This document shows positions 45,830-55,227 of a stretch of DNA of 64,000 bases, piece after piece. How positions within the stretch are numbered: the first letter of the stretch is position 1; each line of letters begins with the position of its first letter. The position numbers were made by a program, and so were the translations under genes. Source of the stretch: JABGQS01 sp963674545 (GTDB lineage Bacteria > Bacillota > Clostridia > Christensenellales > SZUA-584); assembly GCA_963674545.2 (NCBI GenBank), contig CAXXFB010000001.1, positions 124,001-188,000 on the forward strand. The letters run 5' to 3'. Below the pieces are notes generated by a model that saw nothing but the letters and a program-made list of their open reading frames with translations, was not told the DNA's origin and made no database searches.

Positions 45830-46490
45830 TTTGCATCGCAGAACAAACTATGTATCGCCGGATAAAAGAAAATGACAAGTATGTTTTAAATATGCTGTTG
45901 CAGGCTCAAAGAGCCTAAGCGTAGATAACGAATACAAGATCAAGCTATCGGAAAAGAAGAATAAGTAGCTGGGGCAATAGAATGGAATCATAAAAAAAGT
46001 TTAAAGTCTTTCAAAAGGGTGGGCAAAAGAAAAAGTAGAATTTTTCTTGGCTAACAAACACCGTTATAGTATAAGCATTACGTGTGAAGTTATAGTGCCT
46101 ATTGTTTAAGCTATTATTACCCAGTTAAAAGAAAGCAGACAGAAAAGACATTGAAAACCTTGATTTAACCGATACCATAAAAGAGGTTTTCTACGAGAAT
46201 TATAGCAGGTATTGGAAAATAGGGCTACGAATATCTAATGATTTATATGGTCTAGCACTAAAAAGTGGTAGGCTGGTCTATTAACTGTCATATGCGTGAA
46301 CAGCATGCAATAGACACTTTGACTGACGCTTATAGCATGGAGAATCCAGGTAGCAGTCTGAAGGTCCAAACAGACCATGGAGCACAGTTCACGAGCTTCA
46401 GGATAGCGATCAAAAGATTAGGCTCTTTAATGAAAAGATATGTTAATCAGTATGATAATGCAGTGAGGTGTTTTTCTAAAGTTGCATAAT
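45830..46490 (+). pseudogene. Decayed IS3-family transposase
   Basis: Scattered frames retain AEQTMYRRIKEN (OrfA), IKEVFYENYSRYW (HTH_21-like), VGWSINCHMREQHAIDTL, VQTDHGAQFTS (DDE core) and YVNQYDNAV..FSK, separated by stops and deletions. The stretch 45667-46615 holds no other gene that I can see. Confidence 0.75.
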
Positions 46491-46615
46491 TGGATTTTAA
46501 ACAGCACGGCAGACACTTCATATTCATAAGAAGAAGCTGCTTGGAGGATGAAAAATAAAATATTAGGTAGCGGGTATTACTCACTAAATTAAGTAAGATA
46601 GAAAGGATTGTTGTT

Positions 46616-48043
46616 ATGTTTTGTACGAATTGTGGAAAAGAAATTGAAAATCATCATAGGTTTTGTAAACATTGTGGAAGTAAGGCAGTTCTAGAAAAAG
46701 AAGATAATAAAGCTGAACAAGAACATAAAGATGAAATAGAAGCGCCAGCTAATGTGAGGGACGAAAACACATTAAATGAAGAAAATCAAGATGTAGCTGA
46801 AAAACCCCGAAGTAGGGATGATGAAGCATCATCCCCGCATAATAATGATAAGGTGTCAGAAGAAATCATAAAGAAGAGAACTGAGTTATACAATTTAGGT
46901 GTTGATTATTTTCACGGTGATGGAGTTGAAAAAAACGAAGAAAAGGCTTTAGAATTATTCTTTCAAGCAGCTGAGATGGGGTCTGCATATGTGCAGACCC
47001 TGCTAGGAGGTTTTTATGCTCGAGGTAGTTATGGGCTAGTAGTTGATTTTAACGAAGCTGTTCGTTTATTTCAGAAGGCAGCAGATGCCGATTATTCAGA
47101 TGCCTTCTATGAACTGGGAAGGATTTATTATTATGGAATGTTAGGAGAGGTAGACTACGGGAAAGCAATTTCTTACTTTAATAGTGCAGCTGAAAAAGGC
47201 AATGCCTCTGCAATGAGGATGCTAGCTGAAAGTTATGATTTTGGTAAAGGTGTTGAAAAAGATGAGATCAAAGCGACGGTCTGGTATAAGCGTGCGGCAG
47301 AGCTTGGCGACGCATCAGCTCAAAATAATCTAGGTAATAATTATTTAGAAGGCAATGGCGTGAAGAAAAATGATGAAGAGGCATTTAGATGGTTTCTTGA
47401 ATCTGCAAAACAGGGGGATGCATATGGACAAGGGAATTTGGCCTATTGTTATGCAGAGGGTATTGGAACTGAAAAAGATGAGAACAAGGCATTTAATTGG
47501 TTTAAAGCTTCAGCTGAAAATGGGAATACTATTGCTATGGTAAGCCTAGGAAAAAGGTATGAGCATGGCTGGGGATGTGATAAAGATCAAGAAAAAGCAT
47601 TTGAACAGTATCAGCTTGCGTATGAGAATAGTGATGCAGAAGGCTTATTGAAGCTTGCACACTGTTATGCAGAAGGGATCGGGGTAAAGCGAAACATAGC
47701 AATGGCAGAATCTTTATACTTCGAGGATATTGAGAATGGAAATACTGAAAGATATGTGGACTTAGCGCATATATATATTGGCTGGGATATTGATCATCCT
47801 GATTGGAATGAGAAAACAGATGAAGGTATGAGAATATTAGAGGAATTTGCATACGAGAAGAATAATGGTAAAGCATATTGGATGCTTGGAATACAGCATG
47901 AATTAGGCATGTGTGTAAAAAAGGACTATAATAAAGCTGGTCAACTATACCAGAAAGCTATAGATTCTGGATTTGGATATGCGAAAGAGTCTCTTAAAAA
48001 GTACAAAAAAGATATATTCGGGGAATATACTTTTTTGGTGTAG
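46616..48043 (+). CDS. Zinc-ribbon protein with Sel1-like repeats
   Basis: A 475-residue protein. Residues 1-24 are a zinc ribbon (CTNCGKEIENHHRFCKHCG), followed by a charged linker to about residue 85. About nine Sel1-like repeats follow (for example LGNNYLEGNGVKKNDEEAF and LAYCYAEGIGTEKDENKAF). Sel1 solenoids mediate protein-protein contacts. It lies between IS relics downstream of the toxin operon and shares the zinc-ribbon style of the operon proteins, so it may be an added partner or an unrelated passenger. Own ribosome site AAAGGA. Confidence 0.88.
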   Translation: MFCTNCGKEIENHHRFCKHCGSKAVLEKEDNKAEQEHKDEIEAPANVRDENTLNEENQDVAEKPRSRDDEASSPHNNDKVSEEIIKKRTELYNLGVDYFHGDGVEKNEEKALELFFQAAEMGSAYVQTLLGGFYARGSYGLVVDFNEAVRLFQKAADADYSDAFYELGRIYYYGMLGEVDYGKAISYFNSAAEKGNASAMRMLAESYDFGKGVEKDEIKATVWYKRAAELGDASAQNNLGNNYLEGNGVKKNDEEAFRWFLESAKQGDAYGQGNLAYCYAEGIGTEKDENKAFNWFKASAENGNTIAMVSLGKRYEHGWGCDKDQEKAFEQYQLAYENSDAEGLLKLAHCYAEGIGVKRNIAMAESLYFEDIENGNTERYVDLAHIYIGWDIDHPDWNEKTDEGMRILEEFAYEKNNGKAYWMLGIQHELGMCVKKDYNKAGQLYQKAIDSGFGYAKESLKKYKKDIFGEYTFLV

Positions 48044-48126
48044 TGTAGATAGAAATAGGCTTGATAGAGAAAAAAGAACTATTACGTCCTGAAACACAAA
48101 GTTATGTTCAAAAAATTGTAATAAGA

Positions 48127-48170
48127 AATAAGTCTCCTGTGATGGAAAAGCACAGGAGACTTATTATTAT
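48127..48170. terminator. Strong terminator after the Sel1-repeat gene
   Basis: Perfect 15-base stem (AATAAGTCTCCTGTG and complement) with a 9-base loop, then ATTATTAT. It could act in both directions. Confidence 0.8.
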
Positions 48171-48194
48171 GAGTAGACTAAGAAAAACACACGT

Positions 48195-48890
48195 GAGCGA
48201 AGGTTAACATGGATCATTAAACATCTGATGGAGGAGTATAACATCGAGGCACGACAGAACATACAAGCAGCATTGTGAGACTTGATGGATCCAACGATTC
48301 GGAATACACTTGAAAGTAAAATTGAAGAACAAATTGAACAGTTGATGAAGAAGAGATTGCATATACGAACTAGCTGAATTGGTAATAACCAAAGACTCTG
48401 AAAAGCAACTATAGCATTACGCCGATCAAAGTTCAGATGGATAGAAATATTGATTTCGAACCGATATTACGAATAGACATAAACGGGATATTTCTGCGTT
48501 GAAGACAAGAGTTCCTGCATTTACACCAAGAGTATGAGAATCCGAAAGAAATGTGATTTAATACAGGATATCTACAGATTGATTTTTATCGACAGTCTGG
48601 TTACAGGCATCACAAACAAGCTGATGCCTGAAATTTAATCTTGGTAAAAAGACCGCTAAGTGCAGGGCAGATAACGGGGATGCTACTTGCCCGATGCTTA
48701 AGTTCTCTGCTAAAGTTCTAAAAGCCATTTATACTACAGCGAACGCAATTTAAAGCATGACCACTGGAAACCGCCGTTTGAACCATCAATTGAGCGAGCG
48801 TTTTTCCAAACAGCAAGACGTCGATTGAAGTCCTTTATCTAGCAACATTTGATTTATAAAAATAGACGGTGTTCTTAGAAACGAGACAAA
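48195..48890 (+). pseudogene. Decayed IS256/Mutator-type transposase
   Basis: Conceptual translation with stops gives LMEEYNIEARQNIQAAL, DLMDPTIRNTLESKIEEQ, ITPIKVQMDRNIDFEP and, near the end, SVFPNSKTSIEVLYLATFDL. These follow the order of IS256-family enzymes. Many stops and missing segments show it is dead. No other gene is seen between the Sel1 gene and IS21. Confidence 0.7.
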
Positions 48891-48988
48891 GTCTATGGAA
48901 GCTGTCAATTATGTACCCTTACTCCTAAGTAAAAATGTTACTGTCAAATAAAATTCCCTGCTTTTTGGCAAATAAGATTCCCTACTTT

Positions 48989-49735
48989 TTATTTAGTATT
49001 TTCCACAAAGATCTGTTTTCTGTGAGCTAAGCGGTAACTGTCGTCGGAAAATGAAAGCACCTGACATTTATGAGTCAACCTATCCAACAAAGCGGTTGCT
49101 AGAATCGAATCACCAAGAACATCAGCCCATCCGTCAAAACCCTTATTAGAAGTAATTACGACAGAAGTATTCTCGTATAAATGAGATATCAGTTGGAAGA
49201 ACATATTGGCTTCTGTTTTCCCAACCGGTAGATAACCTAGCTCGTCAATAATAAGTAAGTCTGCTTCCTTGATCCACTTAAGACGTGCTGCTGAACTTCT
49301 GGATATCTCTTGTGTTTTCAGGATATGAACAAGCGTATCCATAGAGGAAAAGAAAACCTTGTATCCAATCTCCACAGCCTTGTTTCCGATAGCCAGAGCA
49401 AGATGTGTCTTTCCTGTTCCCGGAGGACCGATTAAGATCAGGTTGTATATTCCTTCAATCCAAGTAAGGGCGGCCAACTGATTTAACTGCCAGGTGGTAA
49501 TCCCTTTCTGAAACTCTGTATCAAACGTCTCAAAGCCCTTGTAAGTCGGCAGACAGGCTTGCTTGATCCTTCGTTTCTTTTTATTCTCCTCTCGATATAA
49601 AACCTCATCATGCAGACAGTTCGCTAGGAAAGCCTCGTTGGATATTTGCTCATTTAAAAAAGGAAATGTTCTCCTGGACATATTCGCAAGTCCAAGCTGT
49701 TTTGCATATGTACGGATGCGTTCAACGTCTGTCAT
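48989..49735 (-). CDS. istB: IstB-type helper ATPase of IS21
   Basis: A 248-residue DnaA/IstB-like AAA+ ATPase that activates the IstA transposase. Walker A is GPPGTGKTHLALAIG and Walker B-like LLIIDELGYLP. The start overlaps the istA stop by one base. Full length, no defects seen. Confidence 0.97.
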   Translation of the reverse strand: MTDVERIRTYAKQLGLANMSRRTFPFLNEQISNEAFLANCLHDEVLYREENKKKRRIKQACLPTYKGFETFDTEFQKGITTWQLNQLAALTWIEGIYNLILIGPPGTGKTHLALAIGNKAVEIGYKVFFSSMDTLVHILKTQEISRSSAARLKWIKEADLLIIDELGYLPVGKTEANMFFQLISHLYENTSVVITSNKGFDGWADVLGDSILATALLDRLTHKCQVLSFSDDSYRLAHRKQIFVENTK

Positions 49736-51267
49736 TACCGCTCACCGCCTTTACAGAGACTGGCGTAAACCTCTATAGGTCTCGTTTGGGCTATGACTAC
49801 ACTATACTTAACAGGGATAGTACCGCTACATTCAGCAGGCAAAGGTTTCAGTTGTTTAAAGTACTCCAATGTATCCCTAAAATCATTAGCCGATACGATC
49901 TGCCTATCCAGACAATACACGGCTGCACGATGGAGTTCATCTGCTGAATATATCTCTGCAAGTTTCAGCAGTATACCCAGCTGGTCTCGAACATATCTCG
50001 GTTTAGCTTCAATAATCTTCTCTACAAAACGAGTTCCTTCCGGTGATATGTATCCAGCAAACACTTTGTCTTTAATGCTTTGCAGTTTGGAGAACCTGTC
50101 CCGTTCCGGATGTTCATTGCGTACGCATTTTCCTACACCGTCAGCTATAGTATATTCATCAATAAATACATCGTCTTTTAAATCGTAAAACCGTACCCTA
50201 TTTGATGTTTCATCAGCTTCTATCCGAACTTTTTTACCCGGCTCATAGGTTCCCTTGGGCATACAGTAACGGTTCTGCCGGTACATTACAACATTGTTTT
50301 TACGAACGATAGCAGTTGACGGTACATAAGTTGATTCTCCCAATTCCGGCGCAGATTTCAAATGCTGCTGCTCCTGCGCAAATACAACGGCAGGGACCAT
50401 CTTTGTTGTCTCGTGCACTAATCCGTTTCCGGTCCGGTCCAACCACGCCAGCCCGTCGCTGTTGAGCCTTGCTATCCCGTGATAGATTCTGCAGGTCAGA
50501 AAGTTGTTTTTTACATACTTTACAACAGCTTCAATCTTTCCTTTACTTTCCGGGTCATTGCCACGACACAAATGGACAGAGAAACCAGCATAATTCTTGT
50601 AGTTTTCAAATGTTTCTGTATATATAATATCTCCGCTGTTTTCGCTGACAACCATTACTCTATCTTGATCATATACGATTTCTGTTGGCCTGCCTCCATA
50701 AAAGCGGAATGCTCTGTCATGTGCCTGTATAAATGTTTGTGCTGTAAAGGGTTCTAATTGAAAGCATACATATTTATATCGTGAGCAGCTTAATACCATT
50801 GCGAATATATATATCCTAACGGATTTCCCGTAGCTGTCTTTCATTACCTTTTGTCCCAAATCCACCTGAGCCTGATAGCCAAAAGGTAATTCAGGATTCT
50901 CAGCATACTGTCGTATTTTTACGGGTGCCGGTATACCTTCTTTCTCTCTAACGTTACTCACAAACAACCGAACTGTACGGTATGACGGCTTAAAGTCCGC
51001 AAAGTCTTCCCTAAGATTATCGTAAAGTATAGCTCCTGAGATTTCGGGATATGTTTTTAGTTTATCCAACACATACCCGTAATACGGATCCATGATTTTT
51101 GTTCGTTCTTTGGCTTCAAGCATGTATGACAGATATTCGCCCTCTGTCATGTCCCAATACTTCCTTACTGTTTTTGCATCAAGCCTAAGTTCCCGTGCTG
51201 CTCTTTGTTTTTTGTACCCCATTGTTTTTAGTTTCTGTATTTCTGCATACATCGTTATCCCTACCAT
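49735..51267 (-). CDS. istA: IstA transposase of IS21
   Basis: A 510-residue DDE transposase. N-terminal HTH (KKQRAARELRLDAKTVRKYW) and rve core with YQAQVDLGQ, IVYDQDRVMV and ESKGKIEAVVKYVKNNF. GGAGG precedes the ATG at 51267; ATG 51252 is an alternative. Intact, so the element may be active. Confidence 0.97.
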   Translation of the reverse strand: MVGITMYAEIQKLKTMGYKKQRAARELRLDAKTVRKYWDMTEGEYLSYMLEAKERTKIMDPYYGYVLDKLKTYPEISGAILYDNLREDFADFKPSYRTVRLFVSNVREKEGIPAPVKIRQYAENPELPFGYQAQVDLGQKVMKDSYGKSVRIYIFAMVLSCSRYKYVCFQLEPFTAQTFIQAHDRAFRFYGGRPTEIVYDQDRVMVVSENSGDIIYTETFENYKNYAGFSVHLCRGNDPESKGKIEAVVKYVKNNFLTCRIYHGIARLNSDGLAWLDRTGNGLVHETTKMVPAVVFAQEQQHLKSAPELGESTYVPSTAIVRKNNVVMYRQNRYCMPKGTYEPGKKVRIEADETSNRVRFYDLKDDVFIDEYTIADGVGKCVRNEHPERDRFSKLQSIKDKVFAGYISPEGTRFVEKIIEAKPRYVRDQLGILLKLAEIYSADELHRAAVYCLDRQIVSANDFRDTLEYFKQLKPLPAECSGTIPVKYSVVIAQTRPIEVYASLCKGGER

Positions 51268-51305
51268 TTCTGCCTGCCTCCATTTATACTCTCATTCGAG
51301 TATAA

Positions 51306-52331
51306 ATGGACAAGCTCTTTTATTCATTAAGTAGGGAAAATTGTTTGCCAAAAACCGTCCAATATAGTTTACCAGTTACAGGTATTCTAATAATCAATGT
51401 TTTCGGCTATTACATTTCATTTATGACCTCTTATAATATATCGTTGACTTTTAAGAATTTTGGAGAATATATCTTTGGTTCTTTGGCTATAGTTCCGGCT
51501 GGCCCATTATGGTTTTTATGGGTGCTGTTTGTGTTCGATATAATTATAGCTACGATTTATAAACTGAAAAATAATTGGATTGAACGCTTAATCAATTCAA
51601 ATAAAAAGTTTTACACTCATACAGTAAGATTTTTATTGATATTTATCGCTATCGCATATGGTGCGTACTCACTGTTTGAGTCTATAGGAATAATCGGATT
51701 TGTTGAAATACTACAGCCGTTTGCAGTGCAAATAAGTAGAATAGGGTTGTATTTCTTCTTTTTCTTAGTTGGAGCAATGATAGGAGTATTTGGGATAGAA
51801 CGAAGTGTCATCGGAAAAGACAGTAAATTGAGCAAATTCTGGTGGCTGCTTTTGCTGATATCAATTCTCTGCACATTGGTATTAAAAATAGTTATTGGAA
51901 TCATATTCGGTGGGGGAACACAAGGTTGGTTGATATCTTTACTTGTATTCGTTGTCCGCTTAATCTTTATTCTATCGTGCGTATTTGCTTCTTTTGGTTT
52001 CATTGGTTTGTTCAACCGTACAGTAAAAAAGAACAATAAATTTGGTAATATAATAGCGAACAATTCTATGGGTATTTATGTTGTGCACTATACAATGGTT
52101 ACATTGTTTCAATAACTACTGCTAAGTGCCAATATTTCAGGTCTTCTAAAAGGGAGTTTTGTTGTAATTTCTTCATTCATATCTAGCTTGGGAATTGTAT
52201 TATTTCTTAAGAAAGTACCTTTTCTGCGACTTGCAGTAGGAGGAGCGTTTAAGGAAAAGGCAAGAATTGTATTAATCGCACTTAATAGCGTATTATTAAT
52301 AGTCATTGTGATAATGAATGTTATTAAATAA
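51306..52331 (+). pseudogene. Acyltransferase-3 membrane protein, truncated by IS21 and stopped by TAA
   Basis: From about 51360 the frame encodes multi-TM acyltransferase family sequence (PAGPLWFLWVLFVFDIIIA; IYVVHYTMVTLFQ). The first 16 codons lie in the IS21 end, so the true N-terminus is lost. An in-frame TAA at 52113-52115 is followed in the same frame by another 71 sense codons (SGLLKGSFVVISSFISSLG ... IMNVIK). Such proteins O-acylate cell-surface glycans; this one is inactive. Confidence 0.8.
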
Positions 52332-52399
52332 CTAATATTTTGTGGAGCATTTAAATGCTATGTGAATTTTGATATTAGAATATAATATGATAAGATAAA

Positions 52400-52421
52400 A
52401 GCACGTCAGAAATGACGTGCT
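52400..52421. terminator. Hairpin after the acyltransferase relic
   Basis: Perfect 9-base stem AGCACGTCA / TGACGTGCT with a GAAA tetraloop. Confidence 0.6.
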
Positions 52422-52470
52422 ATAAAACTTTAACGAACAGGAAGTAATTATTCTGTCCTATCCGAAATTA

Positions 52471-52493
52471 TGGCGGAGAAGGAGGGATTTGAA
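52471..52493 (-). other. Isolated tRNA-Ser 3' end, probable attachment-site remnant
   Basis: The reverse complement reads as a perfect tRNA 3' terminus: TTCAAAT (T-loop), CCCTC (T-stem strand), CTTCTCC (acceptor strand), discriminator G and CCA. It stops exactly at the T-loop/T-stem junction. Such 3' fragments are left by tyrosine-recombinase integration into tRNA genes. The acceptor strand implies a GGAGAAG 5' end, as in tRNA-Ser. No integrase is present nearby. Direct repeats AGGGTCAAAATA occur at 52619-52643. Confidence 0.7.
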
Positions 52494-52840
52494 TTATAAG
52501 TAAAGGGTTTTATGGAATATTTTTTAATGTTGTTATATCCAAAAAGCCCATAAAATAAGCATATTCGACATCTTAAAATTTTAAACAGTACTAGTTAATG
52601 TTGTATAATAATATCCTGTAAAGGGTCAAAATAAGGGTCAAAATAAATATAGTACCTGCAGGACAAGGTAATAATAAAAAGTTAACACTACTTTTTTCGA
52701 AGCATAGCAATTATTTCGATCTGATTTTCAATAAAAACAAACAGTTATGTTTCCCTAAGAAACAACCGTCACCAATTGTCGCCTGAGGTGGCATTAGCCT
52801 CGCAGAGCACACGGACTTTGATTGCAAAGTCTAGTGTGTT
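52494..52840. other. Non-coding boundary stretch
   Basis: A+T-rich DNA with two direct AGGGTCAAAATA copies next to the tRNA fragment (possible integrase arm sites), then a hairpin at about 52807-52840 (GGACTTTG / CAAAGTCT inside ACAC / GTGT). No gene seen. Confidence 0.5.
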
Positions 52841-52973
52841 ACACCGCTATTATACGTTATGGCTCAATCGGTCTGCTGGAATGCTGCAGACCGATTGAGT
52901 TGCTCTAAACTATGATGTGATCCGCGGTGGTTTCGCTGTGAGCCGCAGGTGTCACTTTTGACAATAGCGGTGT
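52841..52973. repeat. Compound inverted repeat (133 bases)
   Basis: Outer 11-base inverted repeats (ACACCGCTATT / AATAGCGGTGT) enclose a perfect 14-base hairpin (52863-52876 with 52886-52899) and a G+C-rich stem at about 52922-52952. It lies downstream of purC. It could be a small non-autonomous element or a structured RNA; I recognise no known class. Confidence 0.7.
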
Positions 52974-53077
52974 TCTGAAAAAGGAATACATAAATAGAGA
53001 GAAGCTTATATGCCATATGCTATCATGCGATTACATCCTGTGATACGGTGCATTAATTGAGATGCGAAGCGGCATAT

Positions 53078-53785
53078 TTAGTCTCCCATCAACCTTCTGA
53101 CGATCTCCTGATACGCTTCTTCGACGTCACCGAGATCGTGGCGGAATCTGTCTTTATCAAGTTTTCTGCCTGTCGTCATGTCCCAGAAACGGCATGTATC
53201 CGGCGATATCTCGTCTGCAAGTACAATGTCCCCATTGAAGCGTCCAAACTCCAGTTTAAAATCAATCAGCTCAACATCGAACTGTTTAAGATACTCCGTC
53301 ATGAAGTCGTTGATCTTGAAGGAATATTCATCGATCTTTTTCATCTCTTCAACCGTGGCAAGTCCGAGTGCGCGCACGTAATAGTCATTTATGAAAGGGT
53401 CGCCCAGATCGTCGTCTTTATAGCTGTATTCAAGTATGGTGCATTTTAGCTCGGTACCTTCGGGTACGCCTATGCGCCTACTAAAGCTACCGGCTGCTTT
53501 GTTGCGTATGATCACCTCGACGGGTACGATTTCAACCTTCTTAACGACCGTTTCCCTGTCGGACAGCTGCTCGACGTAATGTGTCGGGATGCCTTCCTTT
53601 TCGAGCAAACGGAAGAAGTGGTTGGATACTTTGTTGTTGACAACACCCTTGCCGACGATGGTGCCTTTCTTTTGCGCGTTGAAAGCCGTTGCGTCGTCTT
53701 TGTAGTCGACGATCACGTAGTCCGGGTTGTCCGTTAAAAACACTTTTTTTGCCTTGCCCTCATAAATTTGCTCTAACTTTTTCAT
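53078..53785 (-). CDS. purC: SAICAR synthetase
   Basis: Phosphoribosylaminoimidazole-succinocarboxamide synthase, a step of de novo purine synthesis joining aspartate to CAIR. At 235 residues it has normal length, starting KKLEQIYEGKAKKVF and containing VVNNKVSNHFF, RNKAAGSFSRR and LIDFKLEFGRFNGDIVLADEISPD. It overlaps purE by one base. Local base composition is richer in G+C than the mobile region, consistent with core chromosome. Confidence 0.98.
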   Translation of the reverse strand: MKKLEQIYEGKAKKVFLTDNPDYVIVDYKDDATAFNAQKKGTIVGKGVVNNKVSNHFFRLLEKEGIPTHYVEQLSDRETVVKKVEIVPVEVIIRNKAAGSFSRRIGVPEGTELKCTILEYSYKDDDLGDPFINDYYVRALGLATVEEMKKIDEYSFKINDFMTEYLKQFDVELIDFKLEFGRFNGDIVLADEISPDTCRFWDMTTGRKLDKDRFRHDLGDVEEAYQEIVRRLMGD

Positions 53786-54276
53786 TATATATTAAGCTCC
53801 TTTTGAAGATTTTGATCGGCTTCATTTACTTTGTCCGCCATCGTTTTTTTGAAATCGCGCAGCTTGTCCTTCAGCTCCGCGTATTTCAATGACATGATTT
53901 GCACAGCCAGCAGCGCGGCGTTTTGCCCGCCGTTGATCGCAACCGTCGCCACCGGTATCCCGGGCGGCATCTGTACGGTGGACAGCAGCGAATCCAGTCC
54001 GTCCATCGTGGATGACTTGACGGGCAGCCCAATAACGGGCAGCACCGTGTACGCCGCAAGCACGCCAGCAAGATGTGCGGCTTTGCCCGCCGCGGCGATG
54101 ATGACGTCGATGCCGTTGTCATCCGCCGAAGCGGCAAACTCGTGTGCTTTGTCCGGCGTTCTGTGCGCGCTCATCACGTGCGCTTCTACTTCAACGTCGA
54201 ATTCTTTCAGCGTTGTTATCGCTTTTTCCAGTACGGGCAGGTCAGATATTGAACCCATCACAACTGCTGCTTTCAT
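53785..54276 (-). CDS. purE: N5-CAIR mutase
   Basis: A 163-residue PurE catalysing the carboxylation step of purine synthesis (N5-CAIR to CAIR in class I enzymes). Motifs MGSISDLPVLEKA, VMSAHRTPDKAHEFA, AAAGKAAHLAGVLAA and PVKSSTMDGLDSLLSTVQMPPG-type ending are visible. ATG 54276 follows AAGGAGC; a longer in-frame start at 54309 lacks a ribosome site. First gene of a purE-purC operon with a clear promoter. Confidence 0.97.
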   Translation of the reverse strand: MKAAVVMGSISDLPVLEKAITTLKEFDVEVEAHVMSAHRTPDKAHEFAASADDNGIDVIIAAAGKAAHLAGVLAAYTVLPVIGLPVKSSTMDGLDSLLSTVQMPPGIPVATVAINGGQNAALLAVQIMSLKYAELKDKLRDFKKTMADKVNEADQNLQKELNI

Positions 54277-54331
54277 AAACCGCTCCTTTGCACATCTAGT
54301 ATATACCAAAATGGCATACTACAACATAGAC

Positions 54332-54360
54332 AGTCTACTCGAAGGCTAAAGTTGTGTCAA
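54332..54360 (-). promoter_or_regulatory. Promoter of purE-purC
   Basis: On the minus strand TTGACA (54360-54355), a 17-base spacer and TAGACT (54337-54332), 56 bases before the purE ATG. No purine riboswitch was recognised in the short leader. The rest of 54361-54655 holds the terminator below and no gene. Confidence 0.7.
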
Positions 54361-54393
54361 CGCAAAACCCATACATACATTGACGTAATATAA

Positions 54394-54425
54394 AAAACGT
54401 TCGTGATAAGCACGAACGTTTTGTA
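54394..54425. terminator. Bidirectional-type terminator
   Basis: Perfect 12-base stem AAAACGTTCGTG / CACGAACGTTTT with a 5-base loop; A-tract and T-tract on the two sides. It lies in a divergent intergenic region just upstream of the pur promoter. Confidence 0.75.
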
Positions 54426-54655
54426 ATGCTGTTTATTCTAATCGCTCTTTGAAATATTTATTAAACAATTATGTTTATAGAATATGCTCATGGTATTTGC
54501 TTTGTTTTCGTTATCCATACCTTTTTTGCTATCCGATTTTACGTTGCCGGTCAGCTGAGTAACTATTGGAAGATAAAGAAATTTTTCATTACTTAGTTCC
54601 AAAGAATATCTTGACGACAGAAAGTTATTATGGTAAGTTTTTTTAGGAGGGTGTG

Positions 54656-55018
54656 ATGACTAAGGGACAGACGGAAGCAAAAATAAGTGAAGCTGTAAGT
54701 AAATTTGAAATAGAATTTATGGGCAGAGGTCCTAAGCAAATAAAGTCCATCATAATCCAGGATATTATTGTGATCAGGCTTAAAGGGTTTTTAAGTCAGG
54801 CGGAGCAAAAGCTGGCGGAGAATCCGCAAGGTATTGAACTGCTAAAGAAAGTTCGGTTGACCCTCTTTGAGAATTCCAGGACTTATCTTGAAGACCTTAT
54901 TAAGGAAATAATTGACGTGGATATAATAAGTATGCATTCTGATGTTAGCACAAAAACTGGTGAGAAATTAATAGTAATAATTGTTAGTGAGAACATTGAA
55001 AGCAGATTTGAAAAATAA
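54656..55018 (+). CDS. DUF2294-family protein
   Basis: A 120-residue cytoplasmic protein: EAVSKFEIEFMGRGPKQIKS, LKGFLSQAEQKLAEN and ISMHSDVSTKTGEKLIVIIV are the family hallmarks. Function unknown. ATG 54656 lies 5 bases after AGGAGG. A decayed second copy with a similar 3' flank lies on the other side of iorAB at 57.6-57.9 kb. Confidence 0.88.
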   Translation: MTKGQTEAKISEAVSKFEIEFMGRGPKQIKSIIIQDIIVIRLKGFLSQAEQKLAENPQGIELLKKVRLTLFENSRTYLEDLIKEIIDVDIISMHSDVSTKTGEKLIVIIVSENIESRFEK

Positions 55019-55067
55019 ATATATTGTGGAAGACATTTGAAGGGTTATAATCAACCAATTAAACTGT

Positions 55068-55110
55068 AAGCCGATATCTGCTATAATTAGAGTAAATGTC
55101 GGCTTTTATT
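55068..55110 (+). terminator. Terminator after the DUF2294 gene
   Basis: AAGCCGA / TCGGCTT stem (extendable with G-U pairs) and a T-rich tail. Part of the flank, including GTAAGCCGA, recurs near 57980 after the decayed copy. Confidence 0.6.
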
Positions 55111-55227
55111 ATTATAAGCTTACTGCATTTTAAAATGTTTTCAACATTTTTGGACATAGAGTTATTAATTAATATAATTATTATAAATAGAATGGGATAA
55201 CTGATTTATTTTGGGGGAGACAGATAC

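Larger units (their letters stand above)
48962..51354 (-). mobile_element. IS21-family element (istA-istB)
   Basis: Inverted terminal-type repeats of 26 bases with 23 matches lie at 48962-48987 and 51329-51354 (both read TTTTTGGCAAA ... TTCCCTACTT inwards). A second partial repeat is seen just outside the left one (48949-48965), as in the multiple end repeats of IS21. The two genes between are intact. The right end lies in a truncated acyltransferase gene. Exact outermost bases and target duplication were not determined. Confidence 0.85.

Noticed and set aside
46265..46489. A 74-codon independent gene
   Set aside because: Its sequence is the DDE-core remnant of an IS3 transposase, part of a longer relic.
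52471..52493. A complete tRNA gene
   Set aside because: Only the T-loop-to-CCA end is present; no anticodon or D-arm follows on the 5' side.
53831..54349. Plus-strand 172-codon frame over purE
   Set aside because: Mirror frame of purE caused by its G+C-rich codons; purE on the minus strand is certain.
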